A stretch of DNA of 64,000 nt from contig NZ_SBHZ01000017.1 of the NCBI RefSeq assembly GCF_004521985.1, positions 35,857 to 99,856 on the forward strand, in the 5' to 3' direction. The translations under genes were made by a program, and so were the position numbers. Below the pieces are notes generated by a model. It worked only from the letters and a program-made list of their open reading frames with translations. It did no database searches and was not told the DNA's origin. Below are positions 26,316 through 35,603 of the stretch, piece after piece; within the stretch, counting starts at the first letter, position 1; every line of letters begins with the position of its first letter. Origin of the DNA: Ectopseudomonas khazarica. GTDB taxonomy: Bacteria > Pseudomonadota > Gammaproteobacteria > Pseudomonadales > Pseudomonadaceae.

Positions 26316-27326
26316 ATGAGCAAAACCATCAATATCGCCCTGGTCGGCGCCACCGGTCATGTCGGTGAGGCGCTGGTCGAACTGCTCGAGGAGCGCGACT
26401 TCCCGGTCAAGGACCTGCATCTCCTGGCCAGTAGCGAGTCCGCCGGGCAGAGCCTCTCCTTCCGCGGGCGTCAGCTGCGGGTCAGGTCGCTCGAGGCGTT
26501 CGATTTCACGCAGGTCCAGCTGGCATTCTTTGCCGCGGGCGTGGAGGTGACGCGGGCTTTTCACGAGGCCGTGCGTGCTGCCGGCTGTTCGCTGATCGAT
26601 CTCAGTGCCGCCTTGCCGCTGGATCTGGCGCCGTGCGTTCTGCCCGAACTGGGCGAGGGCGCAACGCCAGACCTGACTGCGCCGTGGCAGGTGAGCGTGC
26701 CGACGCCTTCGGCGACTGCCTGCGCGGTGGTGCTGGCAGCGCTGAAGCCGCTGTTGCAGCCACGCCAGGTGCAGCTGAATGCCATGCTGTCGATTTCCAC
26801 GCTGGGTCGCAGTGGCGTGCAGGAGCTGGCGCGGCAGACGGCCGAGCTGCTCAATGCCCGCCCGCTGGAAACCCAGGCGGTGGATCGCCAGGTCGCCTTC
26901 AATGTGCTGGCGCAGGTCGGTGCGGTGGACGAGCAGGGGCACGCCGAACTGGAGAAGCGTCTGGCCGCCGAGCTGCAGCAACTGTCGGGTTTGCCCGGGC
27001 TGGCGGTGGGGGCGACCTGCGCCCTGGTGCCGGTATTCTTCGGTGACAGCCTGGCACTCGCCATGCAGAGTGACGTGGATATCGATATCGCGGCGGTGCA
27101 GCGTCTGCTGGAAACGGCAGCGGGAATCGAACTGGTCGAGGCGGGCGATTATCCGACGGCGGTGGGTGACGCGGTCGGTCAGGATCTGGTCTATGTCGGG
27201 CGCGTTCGTCGTGGTGTGAGCGATCCACGGCAACTCAATTTGTGGATTGCGTCTGATAATGTGAGAAAAGGCGCCGCCCTGAATGCTGTGCAAATAGCCG
27301 AGTTATTGATAAAACACTATCTGTAA
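26316..27326 (+). CDS. Asd paralogue (USG-1 type), probably not a dehydrogenase
   Basis: A 336-residue relative of aspartate-semialdehyde dehydrogenase. The nucleotide-binding start is clear (IALVGATGHVGEALVELLEER) and the second domain is present. Where active Asd has the catalytic cysteine (PNCST or GGNCT), this protein reads VPTPSATACAV: residue 133 is alanine, and the nearest cysteine (C136) is three places off. This matches the Asd-like protein (often called USG-1) next to truA in Pseudomonas, whose function is not established. The start at 26316 (MSKTINIAL) is the family start. Confidence 0.87.
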   Translation: MSKTINIALVGATGHVGEALVELLEERDFPVKDLHLLASSESAGQSLSFRGRQLRVRSLEAFDFTQVQLAFFAAGVEVTRAFHEAVRAAGCSLIDLSAALPLDLAPCVLPELGEGATPDLTAPWQVSVPTPSATACAVVLAALKPLLQPRQVQLNAMLSISTLGRSGVQELARQTAELLNARPLETQAVDRQVAFNVLAQVGAVDEQGHAELEKRLAAELQQLSGLPGLAVGATCALVPVFFGDSLALAMQSDVDIDIAAVQRLLETAAGIELVEAGDYPTAVGDAVGQDLVYVGRVRRGVSDPRQLNLWIASDNVRKGAALNAVQIAELLIKHYL

Positions 27327-27337
27327 AAGATACTTAC

Positions 27338-27362
27338 CTAGAAATTTGAAGAATCTTTCTAG
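27338..27362. promoter_or_regulatory. AT-rich inverted repeat upstream of fimV
   Basis: CTAGAAA (27338-27344) and TTTCTAG (27356-27362) separated by 11 AT-rich bases. It begins 11 bases after the stop of the Asd paralogue and about 120 bases before fimV. It could be an operator or a weak terminator; nothing further decides it. Confidence 0.4.
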
Positions 27363-27480
27363 CTTGGCAATACTGGCTGAGTTGATTGCTGAATGGGGAG
27401 CCGCTCTAGGAGCGGAGGCAGGCAGCAATTACCAAGACCTTCTCGCAAGCCGAGAAAAAGATAAAACAAGGGATAACGCT

Positions 27481-30312
27481 ATGGTTCGGGTTCGCAAACT
27501 AGTGCTGGCAATCGCAGCGGCTTCTGCGCTGTCTTCCGGTATGGCGCATGCGCTGGGGTTGGGTGAAGTTACCCTGCAATCCTCGTTGAATCAGCCGTTG
27601 GTAGCGGAAATCGAATTGCTGGAGGTCCGTGATCTGGCCTCCAACGAAGTCATTCCCAGCCTCGCTTCTCCCGAAGACTTCGTGAAGGCGGGTGTCGATC
27701 GTCAGTACTTCCTGACCGATCTGAAATTCACCCCTGTGCTGAAGCCGAACGGCAAGAGCGTGATTCGTGTCACCTCCAGCAAGGTGGTGCGCGAGCCCTA
27801 TCTCAACTTCCTGGTGGAAGTGCTCTGGCCGAACGGTCGATTGCTGCGTGAATACACGCTGCTGCTGGACCCGCCGCTGTACTCCCCGCAGACAACCGTA
27901 GCGGCCGCGCCCAAGTTGCCGGCAGCAGCCCCGGCGCCGCGCCCGGCAGCAACGCCCACTGCCAGCAGCAAGCCGGCCGCCGCGCCGCGTCCGACTGCCC
28001 CGGCGCCCGCTTCGCGCGCCATCAGCGGCAACGAATACAAGACCACGGCCAACGACACCCTCTGGGAAATCGCCCAGCGCGTCGACGGTGGCTCGGTCAA
28101 TCAGACCATGCTGGCCATTCAGGACCTGAATCCCGACGCCTTCATCGGCGGCAACATCAACCGCATGAAGAGCGGTCAGGTGCTGCGTCTGCCGGATGAG
28201 CAGCAGATTCGCCGTCGCAGCAACGCCGAAGCGGTCGCCCAGGTTGCCGAGCAGAACGCTGCCTGGCGTGAAGGTCGTGCTGTCGCGTCGCGGCAGCTGG
28301 ATGCCACCCGCCGTGCCGAGGCTGGTGCCGCACCGTCCACGGCGAAGACCGGGGACAGCCTGAAACTGGTCGCCGCCGATGCGGGCAAGTCCACGCGTGG
28401 CAGTGACACCGGTTCGGCCGACAGCAAGGCCCTGGCCGACAAGCTGGCGGTGACGCAGGAAAGCCTCGACTCGACGCGTCGTGAGAATGCCGAGCTGCAG
28501 AGCCGGGTTGGCGATCTGCAGAGTCAGCTGGACAAGCTGCAGCGCCTGATCGAACTCAAGGACAACCAGCTGGCCAAGATGCAGGCCGACATGGCCGCTA
28601 CTCCGGCCGCAGCGCCAGCGCCTGAAACACCCGAGGTGACTCCGGAAGTGGAGGCGCCCGCTGCGGAACCTGAAGCGGTGCCGCCGGCCTCGGAGGCGGC
28701 GACGCCTCCGGTCTCGCCGCCTGAAGAGGCGGCGACTGACTACAACTATTCCGAAGAGCCGGAGGCGCCCGTCGAAGACGGCGCCGCCGCCACCGAACAG
28801 CCGGCCAGTGAGCCGGCTGCTGCCGTTGAACCAGCCGCTCCGGTTCAGCCGGTCGAGGAGAGCAAGCCTGCCGCGCCGGCTCCGGCTCCGGCTCCGGCTC
28901 CCGCACCTGCTCCGCAGAGCTTCATCGATGACCTGATGAGCAACCCGATGACCCTGGGTCTGGCGGGCGGTGGTGCACTGCTGCTGTTGCTGGTCGGCCT
29001 GATGGCTCTGTCGCGCCGCAATGCGATGAAAGAAGCGGAGCAGCATGACGAGCTGGGTGACGAACTGGCCGAAGATCAGGGCTTCGCTCCTGAACTCGAC
29101 ATGCCCGAAGACACCTTCGCCGGCCTCGAGGACGAGCCAGCCGCCGCCGCTGCACCGGCTGGCGCCGAGGAGCGCGTTTCCGCGCAGACCGGCGATGCCC
29201 TGGGTGAGGCGGACATCTACATCGCCTATGGTCGTTTCAACCAGGCTGCCGAGCTGCTGCAGAACGCGATCAATGACGAGCCGCACCGCAGCGACCTGCG
29301 TCTGAAACTGATGGAAGTCTATGCCGAGCTGGGCGATCGCGAAGGTTTCGCCCGCCAGGACAACGAACTGCGCGAGTTCGGTGGCGTCAACGCCGAAGCC
29401 GAGCAGCTCAAGGCCAAGTATCCTGCCATCGCTGCCTTTGCCGGCGCTGGCGCGGCGGCTGCCGTGGCGTCCTCGGACGACATCGGCGAGTTCAGCCTCG
29501 ATGATCTCGGTCTGGACGAGCCGCGCAACGAATCGGCTGCTGCAGCCGCTGACGACCTCGACGATGCCTTCGACCTGAGTCTCGATGATCTCGAGTCCGA
29601 CCTGGGTGGCGACGTGCAGTCTGCCAAGGCGGAAGAAGCGCCGCTGTCGCTGGATGACGACCTGGATTTCGGTCTGGTCGACGAGCCGGCTGCACCGGCA
29701 GCGGCCAGCGACGATGACCTGAGCTTCGACCTGTCCCTGGATGACGACAAGGTCGAGCTGTCGCAGTCTGCCGATGACCTGTCCGACTTCAGTCTGGATC
29801 TGGATGAGCCGTCCACGGCGGCTGCGGACGATGCCGACGAGTTCCTGCTGAGCCTGGACGACGACGCCCCGGCTGCTCAGTCGGCCGATGATCTGGCCGA
29901 CCTCGGCCTCGATCTGCCGGACGAAGCACCTGCTGCCGATCTCGACCTGCCGGCGGATTTCGATCTGTCGCTCGACGACGAGACCCCGGCCCAGCCTGCG
30001 GTGGAAGCCGACAGTTTCGCGGCGCAGCTGGATGAAGTCACGGCCGAGCTGGACCAGCTCTCCACCGATCTCGACGAGCCGCAGGGCGCGTCGCTGGCGC
30101 CAGCCGACGGTATCGCCAGCGAGCTGGAGGGTGACGATGACTTCGACTTCCTCTCCGGCACCGATGAGACCGCGACCAAGCTGGACCTGGCGCGCGCCTA
30201 CATCGACATGGGCGACACCGAGGGTGCGCGTGACATCCTCGACGAAGTGGTTGCCGAAGGCAGCGACGCCCAGCAGCAGGAAGCTCGCGAGATGATTGCC
30301 AAGCTGGTTTGA
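27481..30312 (+). CDS. fimV: Motility hub protein FimV
   Basis: A 943-residue inner-membrane, peptidoglycan-binding protein needed for type IV pilus assembly, polar targeting and activation of the adenylate cyclase CyaB in P. aeruginosa. In order: signal peptide (about 1-23); conserved FimV periplasmic domain (LGLGEVTLQSSLNQPL onward); Ala/Pro linker; LysM domain (about 184-238, TLWEIAQRV and SGQVLRLPDE); coiled coil (about 320-370); Pro/Ala/Glu-rich stretch; single membrane helix (about 490-508, LGLAGGGALLLLLVGLMAL); very acidic cytoplasmic region with repeated SLDD/FDLSLDD units; and the C-terminal TPR-like FimV domain (about 899-943). The start at 27481 was chosen because the signal peptide begins there. 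Confidence 0.96.
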   Translation: MVRVRKLVLAIAAASALSSGMAHALGLGEVTLQSSLNQPLVAEIELLEVRDLASNEVIPSLASPEDFVKAGVDRQYFLTDLKFTPVLKPNGKSVIRVTSSKVVREPYLNFLVEVLWPNGRLLREYTLLLDPPLYSPQTTVAAAPKLPAAAPAPRPAATPTASSKPAAAPRPTAPAPASRAISGNEYKTTANDTLWEIAQRVDGGSVNQTMLAIQDLNPDAFIGGNINRMKSGQVLRLPDEQQIRRRSNAEAVAQVAEQNAAWREGRAVASRQLDATRRAEAGAAPSTAKTGDSLKLVAADAGKSTRGSDTGSADSKALADKLAVTQESLDSTRRENAELQSRVGDLQSQLDKLQRLIELKDNQLAKMQADMAATPAAAPAPETPEVTPEVEAPAAEPEAVPPASEAATPPVSPPEEAATDYNYSEEPEAPVEDGAAATEQPASEPAAAVEPAAPVQPVEESKPAAPAPAPAPAPAPAPQSFIDDLMSNPMTLGLAGGGALLLLLVGLMALSRRNAMKEAEQHDELGDELAEDQGFAPELDMPEDTFAGLEDEPAAAAAPAGAEERVSAQTGDALGEADIYIAYGRFNQAAELLQNAINDEPHRSDLRLKLMEVYAELGDREGFARQDNELREFGGVNAEAEQLKAKYPAIAAFAGAGAAAAVASSDDIGEFSLDDLGLDEPRNESAAAAADDLDDAFDLSLDDLESDLGGDVQSAKAEEAPLSLDDDLDFGLVDEPAAPAAASDDDLSFDLSLDDDKVELSQSADDLSDFSLDLDEPSTAAADDADEFLLSLDDDAPAAQSADDLADLGLDLPDEAPAADLDLPADFDLSLDDETPAQPAVEADSFAAQLDEVTAELDQLSTDLDEPQGASLAPADGIASELEGDDDFDFLSGTDETATKLDLARAYIDMGDTEGARDILDEVVAEGSDAQQQEAREMIAKLV

Positions 30313-30320
30313 TCGAATCC

Positions 30321-31184
30321 ATGTCTGAAGCAGTACCTGTAGCGGCCGCCGAAATGGCGGCCGCTGGCTTTTCCAGAATCGCCCTGGGCCTCGAATACAA
30401 GGGCGCACGTTACCGTGGTTTCCAGCGCCAGAGCGGCCAGGTCGCCTCCATTCAGGGTTGCCTGGAAAGTGCCCTGTCCAAGGTTGCCGGCGGTGCGCCG
30501 GTGAACATTCACTGTGCCGGGCGCACCGATGCATCGGTGCATGCCAGTGGCCAGGTGGTGCATTTCGACACCGCTGTCGAGCGGTCGCTGCACGCGTGGA
30601 TCATGGGCGCCAACATGAACCTGCCCAAGGACATCAGCGTGACCTGGGCGAAGGTGATGCCGGCGCATTTCCATGCGCGCTTCAGCGCCATGGCGCGGCG
30701 TTATCGCTATGTCATCTACAATGACCCGATCCGCCCGGCGCACATGGCCGAGGAGGTGACCTGGAATCACCGTCCGCTGGATGTGGCGCGCATGCGTGAA
30801 GCGGCCCGTGCCTTGGTCGGTACCCATGATTTCAGCGCGTTCCGTGCTACCCGGTGCCAGGCCAAGTCGCCGATCAAGACCGTGCATCACCTGGAAGTCA
30901 TCGAGCATGGTCGCTTCATCGTGCTGGACGTTCGGGCCAATGCCTTCCTCCATCACATGGTGCGCAATATCGCCGGAGTGCTGATGACCATTGGCGCCGG
31001 AGAGCGTCCGACAGGCTGGGTGAGCGAGGTGCTGGAGCGAGCGGAGCGGCGCAGTGGTGGGGTGACGGCACATCCTTACGGGCTCTATCTGATCCAGGTG
31101 GAGTATCCCGAAGAGTTCGAATTGCCGTCGCGCTACCTGGGGCCGCACTTTCTCTCCGGGCTGGCGGATGTGCGGGCGGACTAG
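30321..31184 (+). CDS. truA: tRNA pseudouridine(38-40) synthase
   Basis: A 287-residue TruA that modifies uridines 38-40 in the anticodon arm. The catalytic aspartate sits in the GRTDASVHASGQ motif, and LGLEYKGARYRGFQRQ is the usual N-terminal strand. Start at ATG 30321, eight bases after the fimV stop; a TTG start overlapping that stop (30309) is also possible. Together with the Asd paralogue and fimV upstream and trpF downstream it forms the conserved gammaproteobacterial order. Confidence 0.96.
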   Translation: MSEAVPVAAAEMAAAGFSRIALGLEYKGARYRGFQRQSGQVASIQGCLESALSKVAGGAPVNIHCAGRTDASVHASGQVVHFDTAVERSLHAWIMGANMNLPKDISVTWAKVMPAHFHARFSAMARRYRYVIYNDPIRPAHMAEEVTWNHRPLDVARMREAARALVGTHDFSAFRATRCQAKSPIKTVHHLEVIEHGRFIVLDVRANAFLHHMVRNIAGVLMTIGAGERPTGWVSEVLERAERRSGGVTAHPYGLYLIQVEYPEEFELPSRYLGPHFLSGLADVRAD

Positions 31185-31230
31185 GCCTTTGCTAACATCC
31201 GGCGTTCGCTGATCAAGAGGTGTGAAGTCG

Positions 31231-31881
31231 ATGCGCGTGCGCAGCAAGATTTGCGGCATTACCCGGGTTGAGGATGCGCTGGCAGCCGTCGAGGCCGGTG
31301 CGGATGCCATCGGCCTGGTGTTCTACGCCAGGAGCCCGCGCGCGGTCAGTGTCGAGCAGGCGGTGGCGATCGTGCAGGCCTTGCCGCCGTTCGTGACCAG
31401 CGTCGGATTGTTCGTGAACATGCCGCGTGAGCAGTTGCGGGCCCTGTTGGCACAAGTGCCCCTGGATCTGCTGCAGTTTCATGGCGACGAGTCGCCGGCC
31501 GACTGCGAAGGATTCGCTCGCCCTTACATCAAGGCGCTGCGGGTGCGTGCGAGGGAGGATGTCGCTGCGATGATGGCGCCCTATGCCGGTGCGCGGGGCA
31601 TCCTGCTCGATACCTTCGTCGAGGGCGTGCCCGGGGGTACCGGTGCGGCGTTCGACTGGTCTCTGGTGCCACCGGGCGTGAGCCGGCCCATCATTCTGGC
31701 CGGCGGCCTCGACGCGAGCAACGTCGCCAGTGCAATTCGTCAGGTCAGGCCTTATGCCGTCGACGTCAGTGGCGGGGTGGAGGCGAGCAAAGGCATAAAG
31801 GATGCAAGCAAGATTCGCGCGTTCGTACGGGCAGTCGTTGACGCGCAATGTGACGGCGACTGCGGCGGGGCCGTCAATTAG
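31231..31881 (+). CDS. trpF: Phosphoribosylanthranilate isomerase
   Basis: A 216-residue TIM-barrel enzyme of tryptophan synthesis, acting on phosphoribosylanthranilate. Signatures are KICGITRVEDA with the catalytic cysteine, LQFHGDE, LLDTFVEG with the acid residue, and LAGGLDASNV followed by DVSGGVEASKGIKD. ATG 31231 has AGAGG 10 bases upstream; GTG 31222 is too close to it. It is apart from other trp genes, as usual in Pseudomonas. Confidence 0.96.
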   Translation: MRVRSKICGITRVEDALAAVEAGADAIGLVFYARSPRAVSVEQAVAIVQALPPFVTSVGLFVNMPREQLRALLAQVPLDLLQFHGDESPADCEGFARPYIKALRVRAREDVAAMMAPYAGARGILLDTFVEGVPGGTGAAFDWSLVPPGVSRPIILAGGLDASNVASAIRQVRPYAVDVSGGVEASKGIKDASKIRAFVRAVVDAQCDGDCGGAVN

Positions 31882-32001
31882 CCTGTCACGCCGCCGTGGC
31901 CCGTTTGTGCGCGCCATCGATGCGGCAGAAAAGAATTGCTGGAGGTGGGTGCTTCATGATGAGGCGTCCATCCGAACCAACGGTTATGGAGAAATGACAG
32001 C

Positions 32002-32886
32002 ATGAGCAACTGGTTGGTAGACAAACTCATCCCCTCGATCATGCGTTCCGAGGTGAAGAAGAGCTCTGTGCCCGAGGGCCTGTGGCACAAGTGTCCGTCC
32101 TGCGATGCCGTGCTCTATCGTCCCGAGCTGGAAAAGACCCTGGACGTCTGCCCCAAGTGCAACCACCACATGCGCATCGGCGCGCGTGCGCGTATCGACC
32201 TGTTCCTCGATGCCGATGGTCGCGAAGAGCTGGGTGCCGATCTGGAACCCGTCGATCGCCTGAAATTCCGCGACAGCAAGAAGTACAAGGATCGCCTGTC
32301 CGCCGCACAGAAGCAGACCGGTGAGAAGGATGCGCTGATTTCCATGAGCGGTACGCTCGAAGGCATGCCGATCGCCGTCTGCGCGTTCGAGTTTTCCTTC
32401 ATGGGCGGCTCCATGGGCGCCATCGTTGGCGAGCGCTTCGTGCAGGCGGCCAACTACGCCCTGGAGAACCGTTGCCCGCTGGTGTGCTTCTCCGCTTCCG
32501 GTGGTGCGCGCATGCAGGAGGCGCTGATCTCGCTGATGCAGATGGCCAAGACCTCCGCTGCGCTGGCGCGCCTGCGTGAAGAAGGCCTGCCGTTCATCTC
32601 GGTGCTGACCGATCCGGTCTACGGCGGCGTCTCCGCCAGCCTGGCCATGCTCGGCGACGTGATCGTGGCCGAGCCCAAGGCATTGATCGGCTTCGCCGGG
32701 CCGCGCGTGATCGAGCAGACCGTGCGCGAGAAACTGCCTGAAGGCTTCCAGCGCAGTGAGTTCCTGCTGGAGCATGGCGCCATCGACATGATCATTTCGC
32801 GCAACGAACTGCGTCCGCGTCTGGCTCGCCTGCTGGCGCAGCTGATGAATCGTCCTTCTCCGGTTGCGCTGCCGGCCACTGCATGA
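32002..32886 (+). CDS. accD: Acetyl-CoA carboxylase, carboxyltransferase beta subunit
   Basis: A 294-residue subunit of the acetyl-CoA carboxylase that makes malonyl-CoA for fatty acid synthesis. An N-terminal zinc ribbon with four cysteines (HKCPSCDAV and DVCPKCNHH) is followed by the crotonase-like carboxyltransferase domain (FSASGGARMQEALISLMQMA, and GGVSASLAMLGD). GGAG lies 10 bases before the start. folC starts within its stop codon (ATGA), so the two are coupled. Confidence 0.98.
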   Translation: MSNWLVDKLIPSIMRSEVKKSSVPEGLWHKCPSCDAVLYRPELEKTLDVCPKCNHHMRIGARARIDLFLDADGREELGADLEPVDRLKFRDSKKYKDRLSAAQKQTGEKDALISMSGTLEGMPIAVCAFEFSFMGGSMGAIVGERFVQAANYALENRCPLVCFSASGGARMQEALISLMQMAKTSAALARLREEGLPFISVLTDPVYGGVSASLAMLGDVIVAEPKALIGFAGPRVIEQTVREKLPEGFQRSEFLLEHGAIDMIISRNELRPRLARLLAQLMNRPSPVALPATA

Positions 32887-34160
32887 TCGAACGTAGCCTG
32901 GACGAGTGGCTCGCCTACCTCGAGCAACTGCATCCTTCGGCCATCGATATGGGCCTGGATCGTTCGCGCGAGGTGGCGCGGCGGCTCGGCCTGGGCAAGC
33001 CCGCGCCGCTGGTGATCACCGTGACCGGCACCAACGGCAAGGGCTCTACCTGTGCCTTTCTCGCCAGCCTGCTCGCCGAGCAGGGGCAGCGCGTCGGCGT
33101 CTACAGTTCGCCGCACCTGCTGCGCTACAACGAGCGTGTCGTCCTGCAGGGGCGCGAGGCGAGCGACGCGGAACTCTGCCAGGCCTTTACGGCGGTCGAG
33201 GCGGCGCGCGGTGAGATCTCCCTGACCTACTTCGAAATGGGCACGCTGGCGGCCTTCTGGCTGTTCGAGCGCGCCGGGCTGGACGCGGTCGTGCTCGAGG
33301 TCGGGCTCGGCGGGCGTCTGGATGCGGTCAATCTCGTCGATGCCGACCTGGCGCTGATCACCAGCATCGGCCTGGACCATGCCGACTGGCTGGGCGACAC
33401 GCGCGAGTCGGTGGCGTTCGAGAAGGCCGGGATCATGCGCGCCGGCAAGCCGGCGCTGTGCGCAGACCTCGATCCGCCACAGCCCTTGCTCAACCAGGCG
33501 CTGAACCTGGACACGCCGCTTTACCTGCGTGGGCGTGACTATGACCTGAGCGTCGATGAGCAGGACTGGTCCTGGTACGGTCTCGATACGCAGGGCAGGG
33601 TACTGCGGCTTGAACAGCTGCCGTTGCTCGATCTGCCGATGGAGAATGCCGCGCTGGCCTTGCAGGCCTACGCGCTGCTGCCGCTGCCCTGGTCCGCCGA
33701 GGCGATCCGCCGGGCCCTGCGGGCGACCCGGGTGACCGGGCGTCTGGATCGTCGCCAGGTGGATTGGCATGGCAAGGCACTCACACTGTTGCTCGATGTT
33801 GGGCATAATCCCCATGCCGCCGATTATCTGGCGCAGCGTCTGCAGAGTCGCCCGGTGAGCGGCAAGCGTCGGGCCGTGTTCGGTCTGCTGGCGGACAAGG
33901 ATCTGCCGGGGGTCGTCGCGCCGCTGCTCGGTGAGGTCGACGAGTGGGCCGTGGCGCCACTCGCCACGCCACGTTCGCGCCCGGCGCAGGACCTCGCGGA
34001 CCACCTGCAAGGACTGGGGGCTGTGGTGACGCTGCACCCGGATGTGCATGCCGCACTGGACGCGCAGTGCGAGCGGGCGGCCGAGGGTGACGAGATTCTG
34101 TTGTTCGGATCGTTTTTCTGCGTGGCCGAGGCCCTGGACTGGCTGGCCCGCCCGGCTTGA
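32883..34160 (+). CDS. folC: Dihydrofolate synthase / folylpolyglutamate synthase
   Basis: A 425-residue Mur-ligase-family enzyme that adds glutamate to dihydropteroate and lengthens the glutamate tail of folates. The P-loop is TVTGTNGKGSTCAF (about 41-54), with the substrate motif EVGLGGRLDAVNLVD and the C-terminal LLDVGHNPHAADYLAQ. Its ATG overlaps the accD stop by four bases, and a SPOR-domain gene follows after 15 bases. Confidence 0.97.
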   Translation: MIERSLDEWLAYLEQLHPSAIDMGLDRSREVARRLGLGKPAPLVITVTGTNGKGSTCAFLASLLAEQGQRVGVYSSPHLLRYNERVVLQGREASDAELCQAFTAVEAARGEISLTYFEMGTLAAFWLFERAGLDAVVLEVGLGGRLDAVNLVDADLALITSIGLDHADWLGDTRESVAFEKAGIMRAGKPALCADLDPPQPLLNQALNLDTPLYLRGRDYDLSVDEQDWSWYGLDTQGRVLRLEQLPLLDLPMENAALALQAYALLPLPWSAEAIRRALRATRVTGRLDRRQVDWHGKALTLLLDVGHNPHAADYLAQRLQSRPVSGKRRAVFGLLADKDLPGVVAPLLGEVDEWAVAPLATPRSRPAQDLADHLQGLGAVVTLHPDVHAALDAQCERAAEGDEILLFGSFFCVAEALDWLARPA

Positions 34161-34175
34161 TAAGGGGATTGGGGG

Positions 34176-34781
34176 ATGGCAATGCTGGACAAGGGGCTCA
34201 AGCAGCGCATGGTCGGTGCTCTGGTGCTGGTGGCACTGGCGGTGATTTTCCTGCCGATGCTGCTGTCGCGCGAGGACGAGATGCGCCGCGTCGTGGTCGA
34301 CGCTCCGGACATGCCGCAAGCGCCGGCGACTGCCGAGATCATCGTGCAGCCGGCCGAGGTGGTCGAGCCCGAGGTGTTGCCGCAGGAGCCCATCCCGGTC
34401 GAGGACGAGGCGCCGCAGGTGGTCGAGGTGCAGGAGCAGCCTAAGCCTGTCGTCGAGCCGAGCAAGCCGGAGCCGAGCAAACCCGCGCCAGTGGCGACCA
34501 CGGCGCCGGCCAAGCCGGACGCTCGCCTGGATGCCAACAGCCTGCCGATCAGCTGGTCGGTGCAACTGGCCAGTCTCTCCAGCCGCAGCGGTGCGGAAAC
34601 CTTGCAGAAGACCCTGCGCAGCCAGGGCTACAATGCGTACATCCGCACCTTCGAGGGGATGAATCGGGTCTTCGTCGGTCCGCTGATCGAGCGTGCCGAG
34701 GCCGAGCGCCTGCGTGACCAGCTCAATCGCCAGCACAAGCTCAGCGGTTTCGTCGTGCGTTTTCAGCCAGAGGCCGGTTGA
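34176..34781 (+). CDS. SPOR-domain membrane protein (DedD-like)
   Basis: A 201-residue bitopic membrane protein. A short cytoplasmic start (LDKGLKQR) is followed by one transmembrane helix (MVGALVLVALAVIFLPMLLS, about 11-30), a Pro/Glu-rich periplasmic linker (about 45-115), and a C-terminal SPOR domain (WSVQLASLSSRSGAETLQ through VFVGPLIERAEAERL). SPOR domains bind denuded glycan at the septum, and DedD acts in cell constriction in E. coli. It lies between folC and cvpA, the same order as in E. coli folC-dedD-cvpA-purF. Confidence 0.92.
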   Translation: MAMLDKGLKQRMVGALVLVALAVIFLPMLLSREDEMRRVVVDAPDMPQAPATAEIIVQPAEVVEPEVLPQEPIPVEDEAPQVVEVQEQPKPVVEPSKPEPSKPAPVATTAPAKPDARLDANSLPISWSVQLASLSSRSGAETLQKTLRSQGYNAYIRTFEGMNRVFVGPLIERAEAERLRDQLNRQHKLSGFVVRFQPEAG

Positions 34782-35006
34782 AGCCGACTGTGTGAAAACT
34801 CCTGCGCTCGGCCATGCTGCGTCAAGGGACGCCTCGCAATGCGCGTTTGCAGCCCGTGAAGCCGAACGCGACGTCGTTTTTGCCTTGCCTGACCTTCGTT
34901 CGCGACGTTTTTACATGGCCTGGAAGGCGGGACTTTTCATCGCCCGGTTACCCGATGCGCCGGGCTCTGGTAAAATGTTCCGCCTTTTCCGCTGGTAGGC
35001 CGCACC

Positions 35007-35528
35007 GTGGTATTCACCTGGGTCGATTGGGCGATCATCGCCGTCATCGCCATATCGAGTTTGATCAGCCTGAAGCGCGGCTTCGTCAAGGAAGCCCTGT
35101 CGCTGCTGACCTGGATCATCGCGGGCATCGTCGCCTGGATGTTCGGCGGCGCGCTGGCCCAGCATCTCGTCGAATTTATCGATACGCCTTCTGCACGGGT
35201 GATAGCGGCCTGTGCCATTCTCTTCATCGCCACCTTGCTGGTCGGCGCTCTGGTCAACTTTCTCATCGGTGAGCTGATTCGCGTGACTGGCCTGTCCGGT
35301 ACCGACCGTTTTCTCGGCATGGTATTCGGCGCCGCACGGGGTGGCCTGCTGGTGGTGCTGCTGGTGGGGCTGGTCAGCCTGGCGCCGGTGGAGCAGGACG
35401 AATGGTGGCAGCAGTCACAACTGGTGCCGCATTTTCTGATGGTCGCCGACTGGTCGAAGAACCTCATTCTGGGGTGGTCCGGTCAGTGGTTTTCCGGTGG
35501 AGCGGCTCACCCAGCCGATCTGCTTTAA
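35007..35528 (+). CDS. cvpA: CvpA family membrane protein
   Basis: A 173-residue inner-membrane protein with four hydrophobic segments (about 5-22, 27-48, 64-84, 103-122). It begins at a GTG (MVFTWVDWAIIAVIAISSL). The CvpA family is needed for colicin V export and resistance to envelope stress in E. coli; the molecular role is unclear. It lies ahead of purF, as in many proteobacteria. The 225 bases before it (34782-35006) hold no gene I can support; a TGGTAAAAT-like -10 region occurs at 34968-34976. Confidence 0.93.
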   Translation: MVFTWVDWAIIAVIAISSLISLKRGFVKEALSLLTWIIAGIVAWMFGGALAQHLVEFIDTPSARVIAACAILFIATLLVGALVNFLIGELIRVTGLSGTDRFLGMVFGAARGGLLVVLLVGLVSLAPVEQDEWWQQSQLVPHFLMVADWSKNLILGWSGQWFSGGAAHPADLL

Positions 35529-35603
35529 AAGAGTGGCCAGTGCGGAGCAACCGCTGCGCTGGTCGCTGAATTAGCCTGAACTATCTAGCAGGGGTCGTGG
35601 CAC

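Noticed and set aside
27499..30534. A 1011-codon open frame on the reverse strand across fimV
   Set aside because: fimV on the plus strand has a signal peptide, LysM and TPR domains and the expected neighbours. The reverse frame is a by-product of high GC and lacks any domain.
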